Shown here: one piece after another, positions 16,126 through 24,915 of the stretch
How the letters are laid out: each line of letters begins with the position of its first letter
How positions within the stretch are numbered: the first letter of the stretch is position 1
Assembly (NCBI RefSeq): GCF_017052585.1
Contig: NZ_JAFFHZ010000001.1
Location: 2,894,501 to 2,958,500 of the forward strand
Length of the DNA: 64,000 nucleotides
Reading direction: 5' to 3'
Source: Paenibacillus apiarius
Lineage (GTDB): Bacteria > Bacillota > Bacilli > Paenibacillales > Paenibacillaceae
Translations under genes and position numbers: made by a program
Notes under the pieces: generated by a model
What the model saw: the letters and a program-made list of their open reading frames with translations, nothing else
Told to the model about the DNA's origin: nothing
Database searches by the model: none

Positions 16126-17850
16126 ATGCTCGAATCGATGAAGCCGCAAGACGCACTGGCAAGGCCGGTCAGCTGGCGGCCGCATGCGGAACCAACAACC
16201 AGATGGCACCAGTTGAAACAGGAAATTATTGAAGCGGCGCCTTCGCTTGGTATTGACCAAGTAGGCTTTACGACGGCAGACCCGTTCATCGAGCTGAAGG
16301 CGCGCCTTCAGCATTCGGTCGATCAGGGCTACGCCTCGGGTTTTGAAGAGCCTGACTTGGAGAAGCGGACTCGGCCTGAATTGCTGCTGGAAGACGCGCG
16401 TTCCATTATTGCCATAGCGGTAGCCTATCCGTCCAAGCTGGAGGGGGCTCCGAAGTCGAAGCCCGGCTCTTACCGAGGCTTGTTCGCGCGCACCGCGTGG
16501 GGTATGGATTACCACCATGTGCTGCGTGACCGTCTGCAACGGCTTGAGGCTTTCATACGCGAGCGGGTGACGGATACGGAGCTGCGGATGAAAAGCATGG
16601 TGGATACGGGGGAACTGAGCGACCGGGCGGTGGCAGAACGTGCAGGCATCGGTTTTAGCGGCAAGAATTGCTCGATTATTTCGCCCCAATGGGGATCGTG
16701 GATTTATTTGGGGGAGATGATTACGAATATCCCATTTCCCCCCGATCACCCAGTGACGGAGGATTGCGGCGAGTGCACGCGATGTCTCGATGCATGTCCG
16801 ACAAGCGCCTTGGTTGGACCAGGTCAGCTGAATGCGCAGCTCTGCGTATCGTTCCAGACTCAATCGAAGGACATGCTGAGCCATGAAATGATGGTGAAGA
16901 TGGGCAATAGGCTTTACGGATGCGATACATGCCAGATTGTATGCCCCAAAAATAAAGGGATGAATTGGACGCATCACGAGGAAATGCAGCCGGACCCTGA
17001 ACAGGCCAAGCCTTTGCTTGTGCCGATGCTAGAGCTGTCGAACCGGCAGTTCAAGGAGCAGTTCGGCACAAGCGCCGCCGCTTGGCGGGGGAAAAAGCCG
17101 ATCCAACGCAATGCCATCGTAGCGCTCGGCAACTTCCGCGATCGTAGCGCTGTGCCTGCGCTAAGGACGCTGCTGGTCAGCGACACGCGCCCGGAAATCC
17201 GGGCAACCGCGGTTTGGGCACTTGGTCAGATTGGCGGCCCGGAAGCGTGGCAGATTTTACAGCAGGCTCAGAAATGCGAGGAGGATGAAGCCGTGCAACA
17301 GGCTATTCAAGAAGCGAAGCAACAATTTGCGACGCATGTGGAGCCGCTATATGTGCAGGAGATGGATTCGCCCATCGGTTCATTGACGCTTGCCGCTACG
17401 GCAACCGGACTGTTCGCCGTCGAGTTCGGAGGCGTGCTCGAGGTGGCGGAGGCGCTGCAAGCGCGTGCGGCGCGCGAATACGGCAAGGTGGCCCTGCAGC
17501 GTCATCCAGAGCGTCTGCAGGAGGCGCGCCGACAGCTGGAGGAGTATTTCGCAGGTAAGCGGCAGACGTTCGAATTATCGCTTGACTTGCAAGGGACTTC
17601 TTTTCAAAAAGAGGTATGGCGTGCATTGATGGAAATTCCTTATGGGGAGACGCGATCCTACAAGCAAGTTGCGGAAGCCATTGGCAATCCGAAGGCTGTG
17701 CGTGCCGTGGGCGGAGCCAACAACCGCAATCCGATCTCTATTGTGGTGCCATGTCACCGTGTTATCGGAGCGAATGGACAGTTGGTAGGTTATGGCGGGG
17801 GCATGAACAAAAAAGAAATATTATTGCAATTGGAAGGCATTTCATATTGA
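16126..17850 (+). CDS. Fusion protein: epoxyqueuosine reductase QueG with O6-alkylguanine-DNA alkyltransferase Ogt
   Basis: One uninterrupted 574-residue frame joins two normally separate enzymes. Residues ~30-400 are QueG, which makes queuosine in tRNA from epoxyqueuosine: the putative catalytic Asp160 in MVDTGELSDRAVAERAG, GFSGKN, two ferredoxin-like [4Fe-4S] sites (Cys214, 217, 220, 224 and Cys266, 269, 273, with Cys240 between), and HEAT repeats near 325-385 (IVALGNFRDRSAVPALRTLL). Residues ~407-574 form a methylated-DNA-protein-cysteine methyltransferase with FQKEVWRALMEIPYGETRSY and active-site Cys543 in PCHRVIG. A full-length Ogt domain follows the HEAT repeats with almost no linker. 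The ATG at 16126 follows AAGGAGGTGA; a GTG inside that site at 16117 is unlikely. Confidence 0.92.
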   Translation: MLESMKPQDALARPVSWRPHAEPTTRWHQLKQEIIEAAPSLGIDQVGFTTADPFIELKARLQHSVDQGYASGFEEPDLEKRTRPELLLEDARSIIAIAVAYPSKLEGAPKSKPGSYRGLFARTAWGMDYHHVLRDRLQRLEAFIRERVTDTELRMKSMVDTGELSDRAVAERAGIGFSGKNCSIISPQWGSWIYLGEMITNIPFPPDHPVTEDCGECTRCLDACPTSALVGPGQLNAQLCVSFQTQSKDMLSHEMMVKMGNRLYGCDTCQIVCPKNKGMNWTHHEEMQPDPEQAKPLLVPMLELSNRQFKEQFGTSAAAWRGKKPIQRNAIVALGNFRDRSAVPALRTLLVSDTRPEIRATAVWALGQIGGPEAWQILQQAQKCEEDEAVQQAIQEAKQQFATHVEPLYVQEMDSPIGSLTLAATATGLFAVEFGGVLEVAEALQARAAREYGKVALQRHPERLQEARRQLEEYFAGKRQTFELSLDLQGTSFQKEVWRALMEIPYGETRSYKQVAEAIGNPKAVRAVGGANNRNPISIVVPCHRVIGANGQLVGYGGGMNKKEILLQLEGISY

Positions 17851-18001
17851 AATTGCGTGTCTCGCCTTTTTTAATAGGGGATATTTGTCATACGGAGAGG
17901 GACATGCTATCATAATTGCGGTAGAGCTGCACAAAATCGCGCTTTTTTACGTATGAATGTACAGCTTCTAAACTAGATGATGTTGGGGTGACCATGGGCA
18001 G

Positions 18002-18214
18002 ATGTGGTATTGGATAACAGGAATCGTAATGCTCATCGTGGGCGTTATTATCGGCTTTGCGGGCGGTGTGTTTTATTTGCGCAAACAAATGGAGAAGATG
18101 CAGTCCGACCCTCAAATGCTGCAGAAGATGGCGAAACAGATGGGGTACAATTTGAATGCAAAGCAGATGCAAAAAGCCCAGCAAATGATGAAGAACAATA
18201 ACAAGAAGAAGTAA
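18002..18214 (+). CDS. Small YneF-like (UPF0154) membrane protein
   Basis: The 70-residue protein begins with one membrane helix (residues 2-24, WYWITGIVMLIVGVIIGFAGG). A Met- and Gln-rich amphipathic tail follows, with DPQMLQKMAKQMGYNLNAKQ resembling the conserved tail of the UPF0154/YneF family, then a lysine- and asparagine-rich end. Function is unknown. The ribosome binding site GGGGTGA lies about 11 bp upstream. It ends 51 bp before folE and may be co-transcribed with it. Confidence 0.75.
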   Translation: MWYWITGIVMLIVGVIIGFAGGVFYLRKQMEKMQSDPQMLQKMAKQMGYNLNAKQMQKAQQMMKNNNKKK

Positions 18215-18265
18215 CCGTACTGTGCGGCACTTGAGTCGTGCGGCACGACGAAAGGAGGAACGGTC

Positions 18266-18859
18266 GTGGCTGGCTTGAAGGATTATGTTAACAAAAAGGT
18301 TGATACGAATCGCGAGCAGATCGAGTACCACGTGAAGGAAATTCTGAAGCTTGTCGGAGAGGATGTCGAGCGGGAAGGATTGCTAGAAACTCCGGCGCGT
18401 GTGACCCGTATGTATGAAGAGATCTTCGCGGGCTACGAAGTCGATCCTCGGGATGTACTAGGGGTAACCTTTGACGAACGGCATGAAGAACTTGTTATCG
18501 TAAAAGATATTACGTATTATAGCCAATGCGAGCATCACATGGCGCCGTTCTTCGGCAAGGTGCATATCGGTTATATTCCAAGCGGCAAGATTGCCGGCTT
18601 AAGCAAGTTGGCTCGCTTGGTTGAAGCGGTGTCGCGACGTTTGCAGGTACAAGAACGGATTACCTCGCAAATTGCTGATATAATGGATGAGGTGCTGCAG
18701 CCTCATGGTGTGATGGTTGTCGTCGAAGGCGAGCATTTGTGCATGTGCGCACGCGGAGTGAAGAAGCCTGGCAGCAAAACCGTCACATCGGCGGTGCGGG
18801 GCATCTTCCGAAGCGACGCAGCACAGCGCGCGGAATTTTTGTCTCTAATTAAGCAGTAA
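18266..18859 (+). CDS. folE: GTP cyclohydrolase I (type IA)
   Basis: The enzyme makes 7,8-dihydroneopterin triphosphate from GTP, the first step of tetrahydrofolate synthesis. Dihydroneopterin triphosphate is also a precursor on the way to queuosine, the product of the QueG domain upstream. The 197-residue protein has zinc-binding Cys and His in [19 protein letters not shown], the second Cys in [17 protein letters not shown], and [10 protein letters not shown]. The GTG start follows AAAGGAGGAACGGTC. A terminator follows. Confidence 0.96.
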   Translation: MAGLKDYVNKKVDTNREQIEYHVKEILKLVGEDVEREGLLETPARVTRMYEEIFAGYEVDPRDVLGVTFDERHEELVIVKDITYYSQCEHHMAPFFGKVHIGYIPSGKIAGLSKLARLVEAVSRRLQVQERITSQIADIMDEVLQPHGVMVVVEGEHLCMCARGVKKPGSKTVTSAVRGIFRSDAAQRAEFLSLIKQ

Positions 18860-18890
18860 TTAGGTCAAGTGGGTTTAACAGAACAAATGG

Positions 18891-18921
18891 AACCCGTTCC
18901 GGGCAATGGAACGGGTTTTTT
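18891..18921 (+). terminator. Rho-independent terminator after folE
   Basis: AACCCGTTCC pairs with GGAACGGGTT around GGGCAAT, with a T6 tail. Confidence 0.88.
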
Positions 18922-18951
18922 GATTTCAGACGGGAGGAATGAGAAGAGCTC

Positions 18952-20016
18952 ATGACACAGGCAAACATAGAGCAGTTGGAAGCAAATGCAGGTCAGGAGA
19001 CGGAAATGACGGAACGGGAGGCCGCTTGGTCACGGTTATATGAAGCAGCCTCGGCATTCAAAAAGCAAGGCAGCTGGAACTGGATGTCCGAAAGCCGTAT
19101 TTTCGGCGTATTGAATCCTGAAGACGGTGAGGTTGGCTATTGCAGTATTATGGGAGCGAGCGAAACCTTGTTCGGCCTTGCCGTGTTCCGCGGCGGAGAA
19201 GGCTTGGAAAGCTTGCATGATATGCTATTGGAGCGTGACGAGCGGTATGCTTGGCTTCACCGCCAAAAATGCATGATGGCTACGTATGAGGACCGCACGG
19301 ATTTGGAAAAGCATGATTTGGCGCAAATTAAGGAGCTTGGGTTCCGCTTCCGCGGCCGCAACGCGTGGCCGATGTTCCGTGCTTATGATCCGGGCCTTGC
19401 TCCATGGACGCTTGATGAGAATCAGGTTCGGTTCTTGACGATTGCATTGGAACAGGCCATGGATCTAGCGGCTCGGGTGAAGAAGGATGAAGAGCTGCTG
19501 ACGCCGCCGGCTTCGGGGCAAGTGCTCGTCCGGGCGCAGGAGAATGGAGAGTGGATTGACCGGTGGATCGATCCGGACTTTGTGTTGAAACGTCCGGTGA
19601 AAGTAGAGTTCGACAATCAGGAACGTCTGAACGATATCATCCGCCGCTTTCCGAACAAGAAAGGTCACTGGGAGACGGAGTTCTTCTATGCGCCGGTAGC
19701 GGTGAAGGGAGAAGGCGATCGTCCATATTATCCGCGTCTTTGTCTGTGGGTAGATCGGCTGACGCGGTCGGCAGTCGGCTTCCATGTTGCCTATGACAGC
19801 AATTTCGAGCAGGAATTCTTGGATCATTTCTTGCAGCTTATCGAGGAGAAAGGGGCCCGTCCGCAAAAGCTCGTCATCCGCACGAATGATGCGGTGGACT
19901 TGTTCGAGAAGACGGCGCAACGCTTGAAGATTCGCATTGAGCGTGAACCGCATCTCGCCTATCTGGAAGAAGCGCGAGGAGATTTGTTCGAATATTTCAC
20001 GAAGCAGGAAGGGTAA
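18952..20016 (+). CDS. Uncharacterised protein, possibly of the DUF6930/DUF7309 type
   Basis: This is a 354-residue soluble protein with no signal peptide or membrane segment. An acidic N-terminal tail leads into two regions. Residues ~20-160 contain YCSIMGASETLFGLAVFRGGEGLESLHDML, and residues ~225-350 contain an alpha/beta stretch ending PQKLVIRTNDAVDLFEKTAQRLKIRIE. The layout resembles proteins of Gram-positive bacteria annotated with DUF7309 and DUF6930 domains, but I recall that family only loosely and no function is known. The ATG follows GGGAGGAATGAGAAGAGCTC. It is not obviously in an operon. Confidence 0.6.
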   Translation: MTQANIEQLEANAGQETEMTEREAAWSRLYEAASAFKKQGSWNWMSESRIFGVLNPEDGEVGYCSIMGASETLFGLAVFRGGEGLESLHDMLLERDERYAWLHRQKCMMATYEDRTDLEKHDLAQIKELGFRFRGRNAWPMFRAYDPGLAPWTLDENQVRFLTIALEQAMDLAARVKKDEELLTPPASGQVLVRAQENGEWIDRWIDPDFVLKRPVKVEFDNQERLNDIIRRFPNKKGHWETEFFYAPVAVKGEGDRPYYPRLCLWVDRLTRSAVGFHVAYDSNFEQEFLDHFLQLIEEKGARPQKLVIRTNDAVDLFEKTAQRLKIRIEREPHLAYLEEARGDLFEYFTKQEG

Positions 20017-20150
20017 TGCGGCGCAGGTAAGCCAGTGTTATCATGAAGGATAAAAAAGCAATTATCAGGCATCTCTTCGCCATAAATGGCAGGAGGTGCC
20101 TATCTTCTATAAAATCATGTATGATAGGAGAAATAGAGGGAGGGGTACAT

Positions 20151-20972
20151 ATGAAATTGTTCACTGTGGATGCATTTACGGATACGCCGTTTCGTGGTAA
20201 TCCCGCAGCTGTATGTCTGCTGGAACAGGAGATGGACAGCGAACGGATGCAGCAGATCGCAATGGAGATGAATTTGTCGGAAACGGCGTTCATCATCCCA
20301 TTGGAAGAAGGAGACCGCTCCCGCTATCGCCTGCGCTGGTTCACGCCGGAGGTGGAAGTAGACCTGTGCGGGCATGCAACGCTGGCGAGCGCGCATGTGT
20401 TGCGAGAGCAGGGGCTTGCCGAGGGAGAACGGATCGCTTTTGAGACGATGAGCGGCACGCTCTACGCCGTCTATGGGGAGAATGGACAAATCACGCTTGA
20501 TTTTCCGGCTTCATCTATTGTTACGGTCAGTGATGAGGCTCTGCAGGGACGTTTGGAAGAAGCGCTGGGCTGCTCTGTACGGGGGATGGCGCGCAGCCGC
20601 ATTGAATTGCTGGTCGAGGCAGACTCGGAGCAGACGGTGCGCAAATTAAAGCCGGCATGGGAGAAGCTCCTGCGCTGCGATGAGGAAGTAATTGGCGTAA
20701 TCGTGACCGCTCCTTCGGCTCCGGGACGGACGGATGGGGCGGACTTTGTCTCCCGCTGCTTCTTTCCAAGACTCGGTGTAAATGAAGATCCGGTAACAGG
20801 CTCCGCGCATTGTACGTTGGCCCCTTATTGGGCGCAGAAATGGGGAGGAACCTCGTTCGTCGGAGAGCAATGCTCCACCCGCGGAGGAATGGTGCAGGTA
20901 GAGCTGCAAGGCGAGCGTGCATTGCTGACCGGTCAGGCCGTCACTGTGATGAAAGGGGAATTAACGATTTAG
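20151..20972 (+). CDS. PhzF-family isomerase
   Basis: The 273-residue protein has the PhzF double diaminopimelate-epimerase-like fold. Hallmarks are FTVDAFTDTPFRGNPAAVC at the start, LSETAFI with the catalytic Glu45, RWFTPEVEVDLCGHATLA, and the repeat-half motif NEDPVTGSAHCTLAPYW. PhzF itself isomerises a phenazine precursor, but most family members have unknown substrates and no phenazine genes are nearby. The ATG at 20151 follows GGGAGGGGTACAT. An in-frame ATG at 20043 would add 36 residues without a good site. It converges on the restriction gene, with only 13 bp between stops. Confidence 0.9.
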   Translation: MKLFTVDAFTDTPFRGNPAAVCLLEQEMDSERMQQIAMEMNLSETAFIIPLEEGDRSRYRLRWFTPEVEVDLCGHATLASAHVLREQGLAEGERIAFETMSGTLYAVYGENGQITLDFPASSIVTVSDEALQGRLEEALGCSVRGMARSRIELLVEADSEQTVRKLKPAWEKLLRCDEEVIGVIVTAPSAPGRTDGADFVSRCFFPRLGVNEDPVTGSAHCTLAPYWAQKWGGTSFVGEQCSTRGGMVQVELQGERALLTGQAVTVMKGELTI

Positions 20973-20985
20973 CAGCGGGAGCTAG

Positions 20986-22296
20986 CTAGACCATCAGATG
21001 CTTCAGCCATGAATACCATGCGAGAATGGACTGCGCACGCCGCCGCTCGGTCGAAGGCTGCAGCTCAATGCCATGACGGCGCATCAGTTGCACCGCTTCC
21101 TCATCGGGTACTTGACCGTCACGGTGCAGGCATTGCAACAGGATATCGCGGATGGCCGGCTTGGAGAAGAGCTTGCGGACGATAGCTTCATGCCGGCCTT
21201 GCATCGGCAGCTGCATCAACTCTCTTCCTTCAGCGGTCAGCCGGACGGCAATGCCGTCAGCAGAACGGTAGGTCTCGATTAGTCCGTAGTAGATGCCGAC
21301 ATTGGCATAGTAGTCGGATTGCCGCGGAGCGAACCGGTATATCCGGTGAATATCCGCCTTCAGCAAGTCCTCTTCCGTCAGCAGCTCCATGATGTTCATA
21401 AAACGTTCGAACGAGTTCGCTTGCGGGAAGGGGGCTGAATCCGGCTCGGCCTCCACTGGCGTTTCTGCGGCAATGGCCAAAATACGCTCCTTCGTCAGCC
21501 CGCCCTCAATCCGGTACGCACAGCTGCGGACAAGCGAAATGGAATCATAACGGAGCGGTTCAGCAAACTGATATTCAAACAAGTAATAGATTCCGTCCGA
21601 ATACAGGAAATAGATTGGAATGACCGGTTTCGTCAGCTGCGGGCGCTGGTTAAGCGCCCGATAAGGATAGTAAAGCTGACGGACGCAGAAATCCTGCGGA
21701 ATTTTATTTTTAGCCTCCAAAATGAGAATTTCCCGCATCGTTTCAAATCCGGCGTCAATCTCCAACTGCTGGCTCCGTTCTACGTGAAGCGGTTCCAAAT
21801 ACGATCCTACATAAAAAGAGAATTCCGGCGATCGCATGCGCCCGCTGAACGTTAATTCGAGCGGTTCGGAGCTGTCGATACCGCGAAATCGATGCAGCAT
21901 ATCGGTCATGTGGGCGGTATGAAGCGCGTTCGCTTCGCTGGTGGAGCTTGTCCCGTCGGCTTGGATCGTCTGAAAGGCAGGGAAGCGAAGATACGCTTTC
22001 TCTACCGCAATGTTTTCGATAGGATCAAGCGGGTGGAAAATCGGAAACGGGGCGATAATGTATACGCCGTTCGATATAGGCAGGATGCCGAGCTTATGAT
22101 CGGCAAAGCAGGGCGAGAGCTCGCCAGAGGAGTCGAATTTGCACTGCAGGCGTGCTTGCGCGCCGGGACGCAGCCTATTGATTTGATCGGTCGTAATCGT
22201 GAAGAAACCCTGCGTTTCAATGTGTTCCATAATCCGATATTGCTCGAACAGCTCGTTCCAGATCAGGTCCTTCTGTCTCAGCCTGCTTGTCGCCAC
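20986..22296 (-). CDS. Probable type II restriction endonuclease (PD-(D/E)XK type)
   Basis: The 436-residue protein carries a PD-(D/E)XK-like active site: Asp181 in LEIDAGFE, then Glu194-Ala-Lys196 in LILEAKNKIPQDFCVRQLYYPYR, a conserved-looking block of nuclease type. The N-terminal part may hold a specificity or DNA-binding domain and the C-terminal ~130 residues look like winged helices (LTAEGRELMQLP). It follows the adenine methylase by 16 bp on the same strand, and this pairing is the main support for a restriction function. The GTG start at 22296 has GGAGGG nearby. The recognition site would be that of the methylase, probably GATC. Confidence 0.75.
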   Translation of the reverse strand: MATSRLRQKDLIWNELFEQYRIMEHIETQGFFTITTDQINRLRPGAQARLQCKFDSSGELSPCFADHKLGILPISNGVYIIAPFPIFHPLDPIENIAVEKAYLRFPAFQTIQADGTSSTSEANALHTAHMTDMLHRFRGIDSSEPLELTFSGRMRSPEFSFYVGSYLEPLHVERSQQLEIDAGFETMREILILEAKNKIPQDFCVRQLYYPYRALNQRPQLTKPVIPIYFLYSDGIYYLFEYQFAEPLRYDSISLVRSCAYRIEGGLTKERILAIAAETPVEAEPDSAPFPQANSFERFMNIMELLTEEDLLKADIHRIYRFAPRQSDYYANVGIYYGLIETYRSADGIAVRLTAEGRELMQLPMQGRHEAIVRKLFSKPAIRDILLQCLHRDGQVPDEEAVQLMRRHGIELQPSTERRRAQSILAWYSWLKHLMV

Positions 22297-22312
22297 TTCC
22301 GCTTTCCCTCCT

Positions 22313-23149
22313 TCAATGAAGATCGTAATTCAGCACCAGCACCTCGTCCACGTTGCCGCGGGCGCTTGCCTTGGAATTGATATTGCGCCTGGCTTGAACG
22401 ATATGGATATGAAAATCATCATATAGCTCCAAAATAAAGTCTGTCGCATGATTGGACAGCATGACATACACTCCGCGATCGCTCAGTTCCCGGAACACTT
22501 CGGCTAAGCGCCTCTGCTCCTCCCGGCCGAATCCTTCCTTGGCATACGAAGTAAAGGCGGCGGTCTTCGTCAACACATCATAGGGCGGATCGAAATAGAC
22601 AAAATCCCCAGCTTGCGCCCCGTTGACAGCCGCATTGAAGTCCCCTTCCGTAATACGGATGTCGGTGCGATTGAAATAGGCGGATATATCCCGAATTGTA
22701 TCTTCCTGCACGATATCGGGCTGCTTGTATTTGCCGAACGGCACGTTGAACTGTCCCGCCGCATTGACCCGGTATAGGCCGTTATAGCATGTCCGATTCA
22801 AAAAAATAAGGCGCGAGGCCCGTTCAACGGGAGATAGCCGCGCATAAGCTTCCGCATCGCGGTCCCATGCCCGCACTTCATAGTAATAGCTCTCTTCATT
22901 CCGATGGCTGCGGAGGGCTTCAATAAGCTGCTCCGGCTGCTGCTTTATCGTACGGTAGAGGTTGATGAGCTCCGGATTGACGTCGTTAATGACAGCTCGC
23001 CCAGGCGCGATATTGAACAAGAGCGCCGCGCCGCCGATGAACGGTTCGAAATAAGAAGCTTGGTCCCAATTTATTTGCGGCAGGCGGCTATGGATTTCGG
23101 AGAGCAGTTGGCGCTTGCCTCCTGCCCATTTTACGACCGGTTTCAGCAA
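22313..23149 (-). CDS. DNA adenine methyltransferase, Dam/DpnII type (D12 class)
   Basis: The enzyme transfers a methyl group from S-adenosylmethionine to adenine N6, most likely in GATC. The sequence starts KPVVKWAGGKRQLL, has motif I FEPFIGGAALLF (34-45), FLNRTCYNGLYRVN and FNVPFGKYKQP near 116-144, and the catalytic DPPY at 187-190, which is the class-alpha order of Dam and M.DpnII. I prefer the TTG at 23149 (278 residues, after AAAGGGGTGGGGTGA). An in-frame GTG at 23194 would add 15 residues without a ribosome binding site. It is upstream of and close to the putative nuclease gene, so modification is expressed first. Confidence 0.88.
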   Translation of the reverse strand: MLKPVVKWAGGKRQLLSEIHSRLPQINWDQASYFEPFIGGAALLFNIAPGRAVINDVNPELINLYRTIKQQPEQLIEALRSHRNEESYYYEVRAWDRDAEAYARLSPVERASRLIFLNRTCYNGLYRVNAAGQFNVPFGKYKQPDIVQEDTIRDISAYFNRTDIRITEGDFNAAVNGAQAGDFVYFDPPYDVLTKTAAFTSYAKEGFGREEQRRLAEVFRELSDRGVYVMLSNHATDFILELYDDFHIHIVQARRNINSKASARGNVDEVLVLNYDLH

Positions 23150-23196
23150 ATCACCCCACCCCTTTCTGTTTATAATGTAATCGTTATTCTGCACAA

Positions 23197-23229
23197 AAAC
23201 AAAAGAAAAAAGCGGCGGTGGGGCCGCTT
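23197..23229 (-). terminator. Terminator after the DUF2935-SOD gene (minus strand)
   Basis: AAGCGGC pairs with GCCGCTT over a short loop. On the minus strand it is followed by TTTTTTCTTTTG. It separates the SOD fusion gene from the methylase gene. Confidence 0.65.
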
Positions 23230-23336
23230 AGGCCGCGGATAGTCGTGTGAGGCAATAGAAGCCGCACATGAGTTCGCGTTTGTCTTCTATTGTACAGAAC
23301 GAAGGGGGAGAGGCGCAACAACGAAAACGGGGAGCT

Positions 23337-24773
23337 TCAATAAGGCGTCCACTTCAACTTGCGGGCTTGGCAGAAGCGCTCGGCCACGGCTGGCCAATAG
23401 ACGACATGCCACCAGTCATCGATATATTTGACGCGCTCATTTTGGTGCTTCAAATAATAAGCATGCTCCCATACGTCAAGCGGAAGCAGAGGAATGACAT
23501 CCCATTGCGACAAATTCTGATGCTTCTCTGCCTGCAGGATTTCAAGCCGCCGGCTGCGCGGGCTCCAGACAAGGATGGTCCATCCGCCGCCTTCCACCTT
23601 TTCAGCCGCTTTGGAAAATTGCTGCTTGAAGGCGTCGACGCTTCCGAAATCATGCTCGATCTGTTTGCGCAAAGTGCCTGTAGGTTGCCCGCCGCCGCGC
23701 GGATTCATGATATTCCAGAAGATCGTATGCAAATAATGGCCGGCACCGTTAAAGGCAAGCTCATTTTCCCAATATTTAATCAGCTCGAAGTTGCCGGTAC
23801 GGCGTGCTTCGGCAAGCGCGAGTTCGGCTTTGTTCAAGCCGTCGACGTAGCTTTGATGATGCTTGTCATGGTGAATCCGCATCGTGGTCTCATCGATATA
23901 AGGCTCGAGCGCGTTATAAGCGTAAGGCAGCGGAGGCAGGCGATGCCCGCCGATAGGGACAAAGGCTTCATCCGCTCGCTCCGAGGATTCGTAGCTGGAT
24001 GCCGAGTCTGGCGGCGGCTGGTTCGTGGATGGGGAGGAGGGAGCGGCGCCGTTCACATATTCGTCGCCGCTGCTTCGCGCATAAGAAGCGCTGAATACTC
24101 CTGCGGGTGCTGCCTTTTGCCGTCCTCCGCCGGGGTGCCAAGCCCGAGAGTTACCGATGTAGGCGCGTACGCCGGATTGCTGATGTGACGTATTCACGGA
24201 TTCGTACAATTCCTCCTTGGCGTCAAATGCCGATGCAGTCCAGTTCGGCATTCCGCTATTTTGTAGGCTCACTTGGTATGGGGAAATAACTCCCGTGTCC
24301 ATCGCCGCGTGGATGTGCGCCGCCGTCTGGCTAGGGCTTACCGAAGTGAACGGTGTCTGTGTGAGCTCGTGCACGACGTTCAGGAAATACTGGGACTCAC
24401 TCGCAATGTGATCGAGTACAATCGGCGCAAGCGGGACGCTCTTCACCGCTTGACTATGCTGCTTTATTTGTCCGAGCTGCTGCAGGAATTGCTCTGATTG
24501 ATACACGGATGCTTTCAACAACAGATCGAGCTGTTGCTGATTCGCCGCGTCGGGCGCATGCGGATGATTCAAGACGCTGTCCAACCATGCGGCGGCGGTT
24601 GCCGCAGTCTTGGCGAAGACCTGCTCCCATTCCAGCAGCAGTTGAACATACACATCTTCAAGCTGGGGCACGATGGCCCTGATGACCTCGGTATGCTCCT
24701 CCTCCTGTTTCTTCCAGAATACGATTTCTTCTAGCAACCGAACCGGCATCAGCGGTCCGTAAACATGCAGCAA
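23337..24773 (-). CDS. DUF2935 (ferritin-like) domain fused to an Fe/Mn superoxide dismutase
   Basis: The 478-residue protein has two parts. Residues ~1-150 are a helical DUF2935 domain with Glu/His pairs (EEIVFWKKQEEEHTEV, HIASESQYFLNVVHEL) that could bind metal. A disordered Ser/Pro/Gly-rich linker (~160-272) follows. Residues ~277-470 are a full SOD domain with metal ligands His301, His349, Asp433 and His437 ([31 protein letters not shown]), so dismutase activity is likely. The linker has the look of a spore- or envelope-associated protein but there is no signal peptide. The TTG start follows GGGAGGGAGTGCA. It is distinct from the stand-alone sodA at 13759. Confidence 0.88.
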   Translation of the reverse strand: MLHVYGPLMPVRLLEEIVFWKKQEEEHTEVIRAIVPQLEDVYVQLLLEWEQVFAKTAATAAAWLDSVLNHPHAPDAANQQQLDLLLKASVYQSEQFLQQLGQIKQHSQAVKSVPLAPIVLDHIASESQYFLNVVHELTQTPFTSVSPSQTAAHIHAAMDTGVISPYQVSLQNSGMPNWTASAFDAKEELYESVNTSHQQSGVRAYIGNSRAWHPGGGRQKAAPAGVFSASYARSSGDEYVNGAAPSSPSTNQPPPDSASSYESSERADEAFVPIGGHRLPPLPYAYNALEPYIDETTMRIHHDKHHQSYVDGLNKAELALAEARRTGNFELIKYWENELAFNGAGHYLHTIFWNIMNPRGGGQPTGTLRKQIEHDFGSVDAFKQQFSKAAEKVEGGGWTILVWSPRSRRLEILQAEKHQNLSQWDVIPLLPLDVWEHAYYLKHQNERVKYIDDWWHVVYWPAVAERFCQARKLKWTPY

Positions 24774-24884
24774 TGCACTCCCTCCCTACATCCCAAGCTC
24801 CTCTATTTAGTGTATTATCAGCATAGGTTGGACTATGAGAAAGGCTGCAAGAAAACCTCGGGCAGAGTGGGCCGAGGAATATAG

Positions 24885-24915
24885 AACAACCGTAAACCAC
24901 CTGGCTTACGGTTGT
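24885..24915 (-). terminator. Hairpin overlapping the 3' end of the alpha/beta hydrolase gene
   Basis: ACAACCGTAA and TTACGGTTGT pair perfectly. The right arm is made of the last codons and stop of the hydrolase gene. The minus-strand tail is only weakly T-rich (TTGTTCTAT). Confidence 0.5.

Noticed and set aside
15634-16977. A 447-codon minus-strand frame
   Set aside because: It is antisense to the DUF402 and QueG-Ogt genes, with Arg/His-rich composition typical of a shadow frame.
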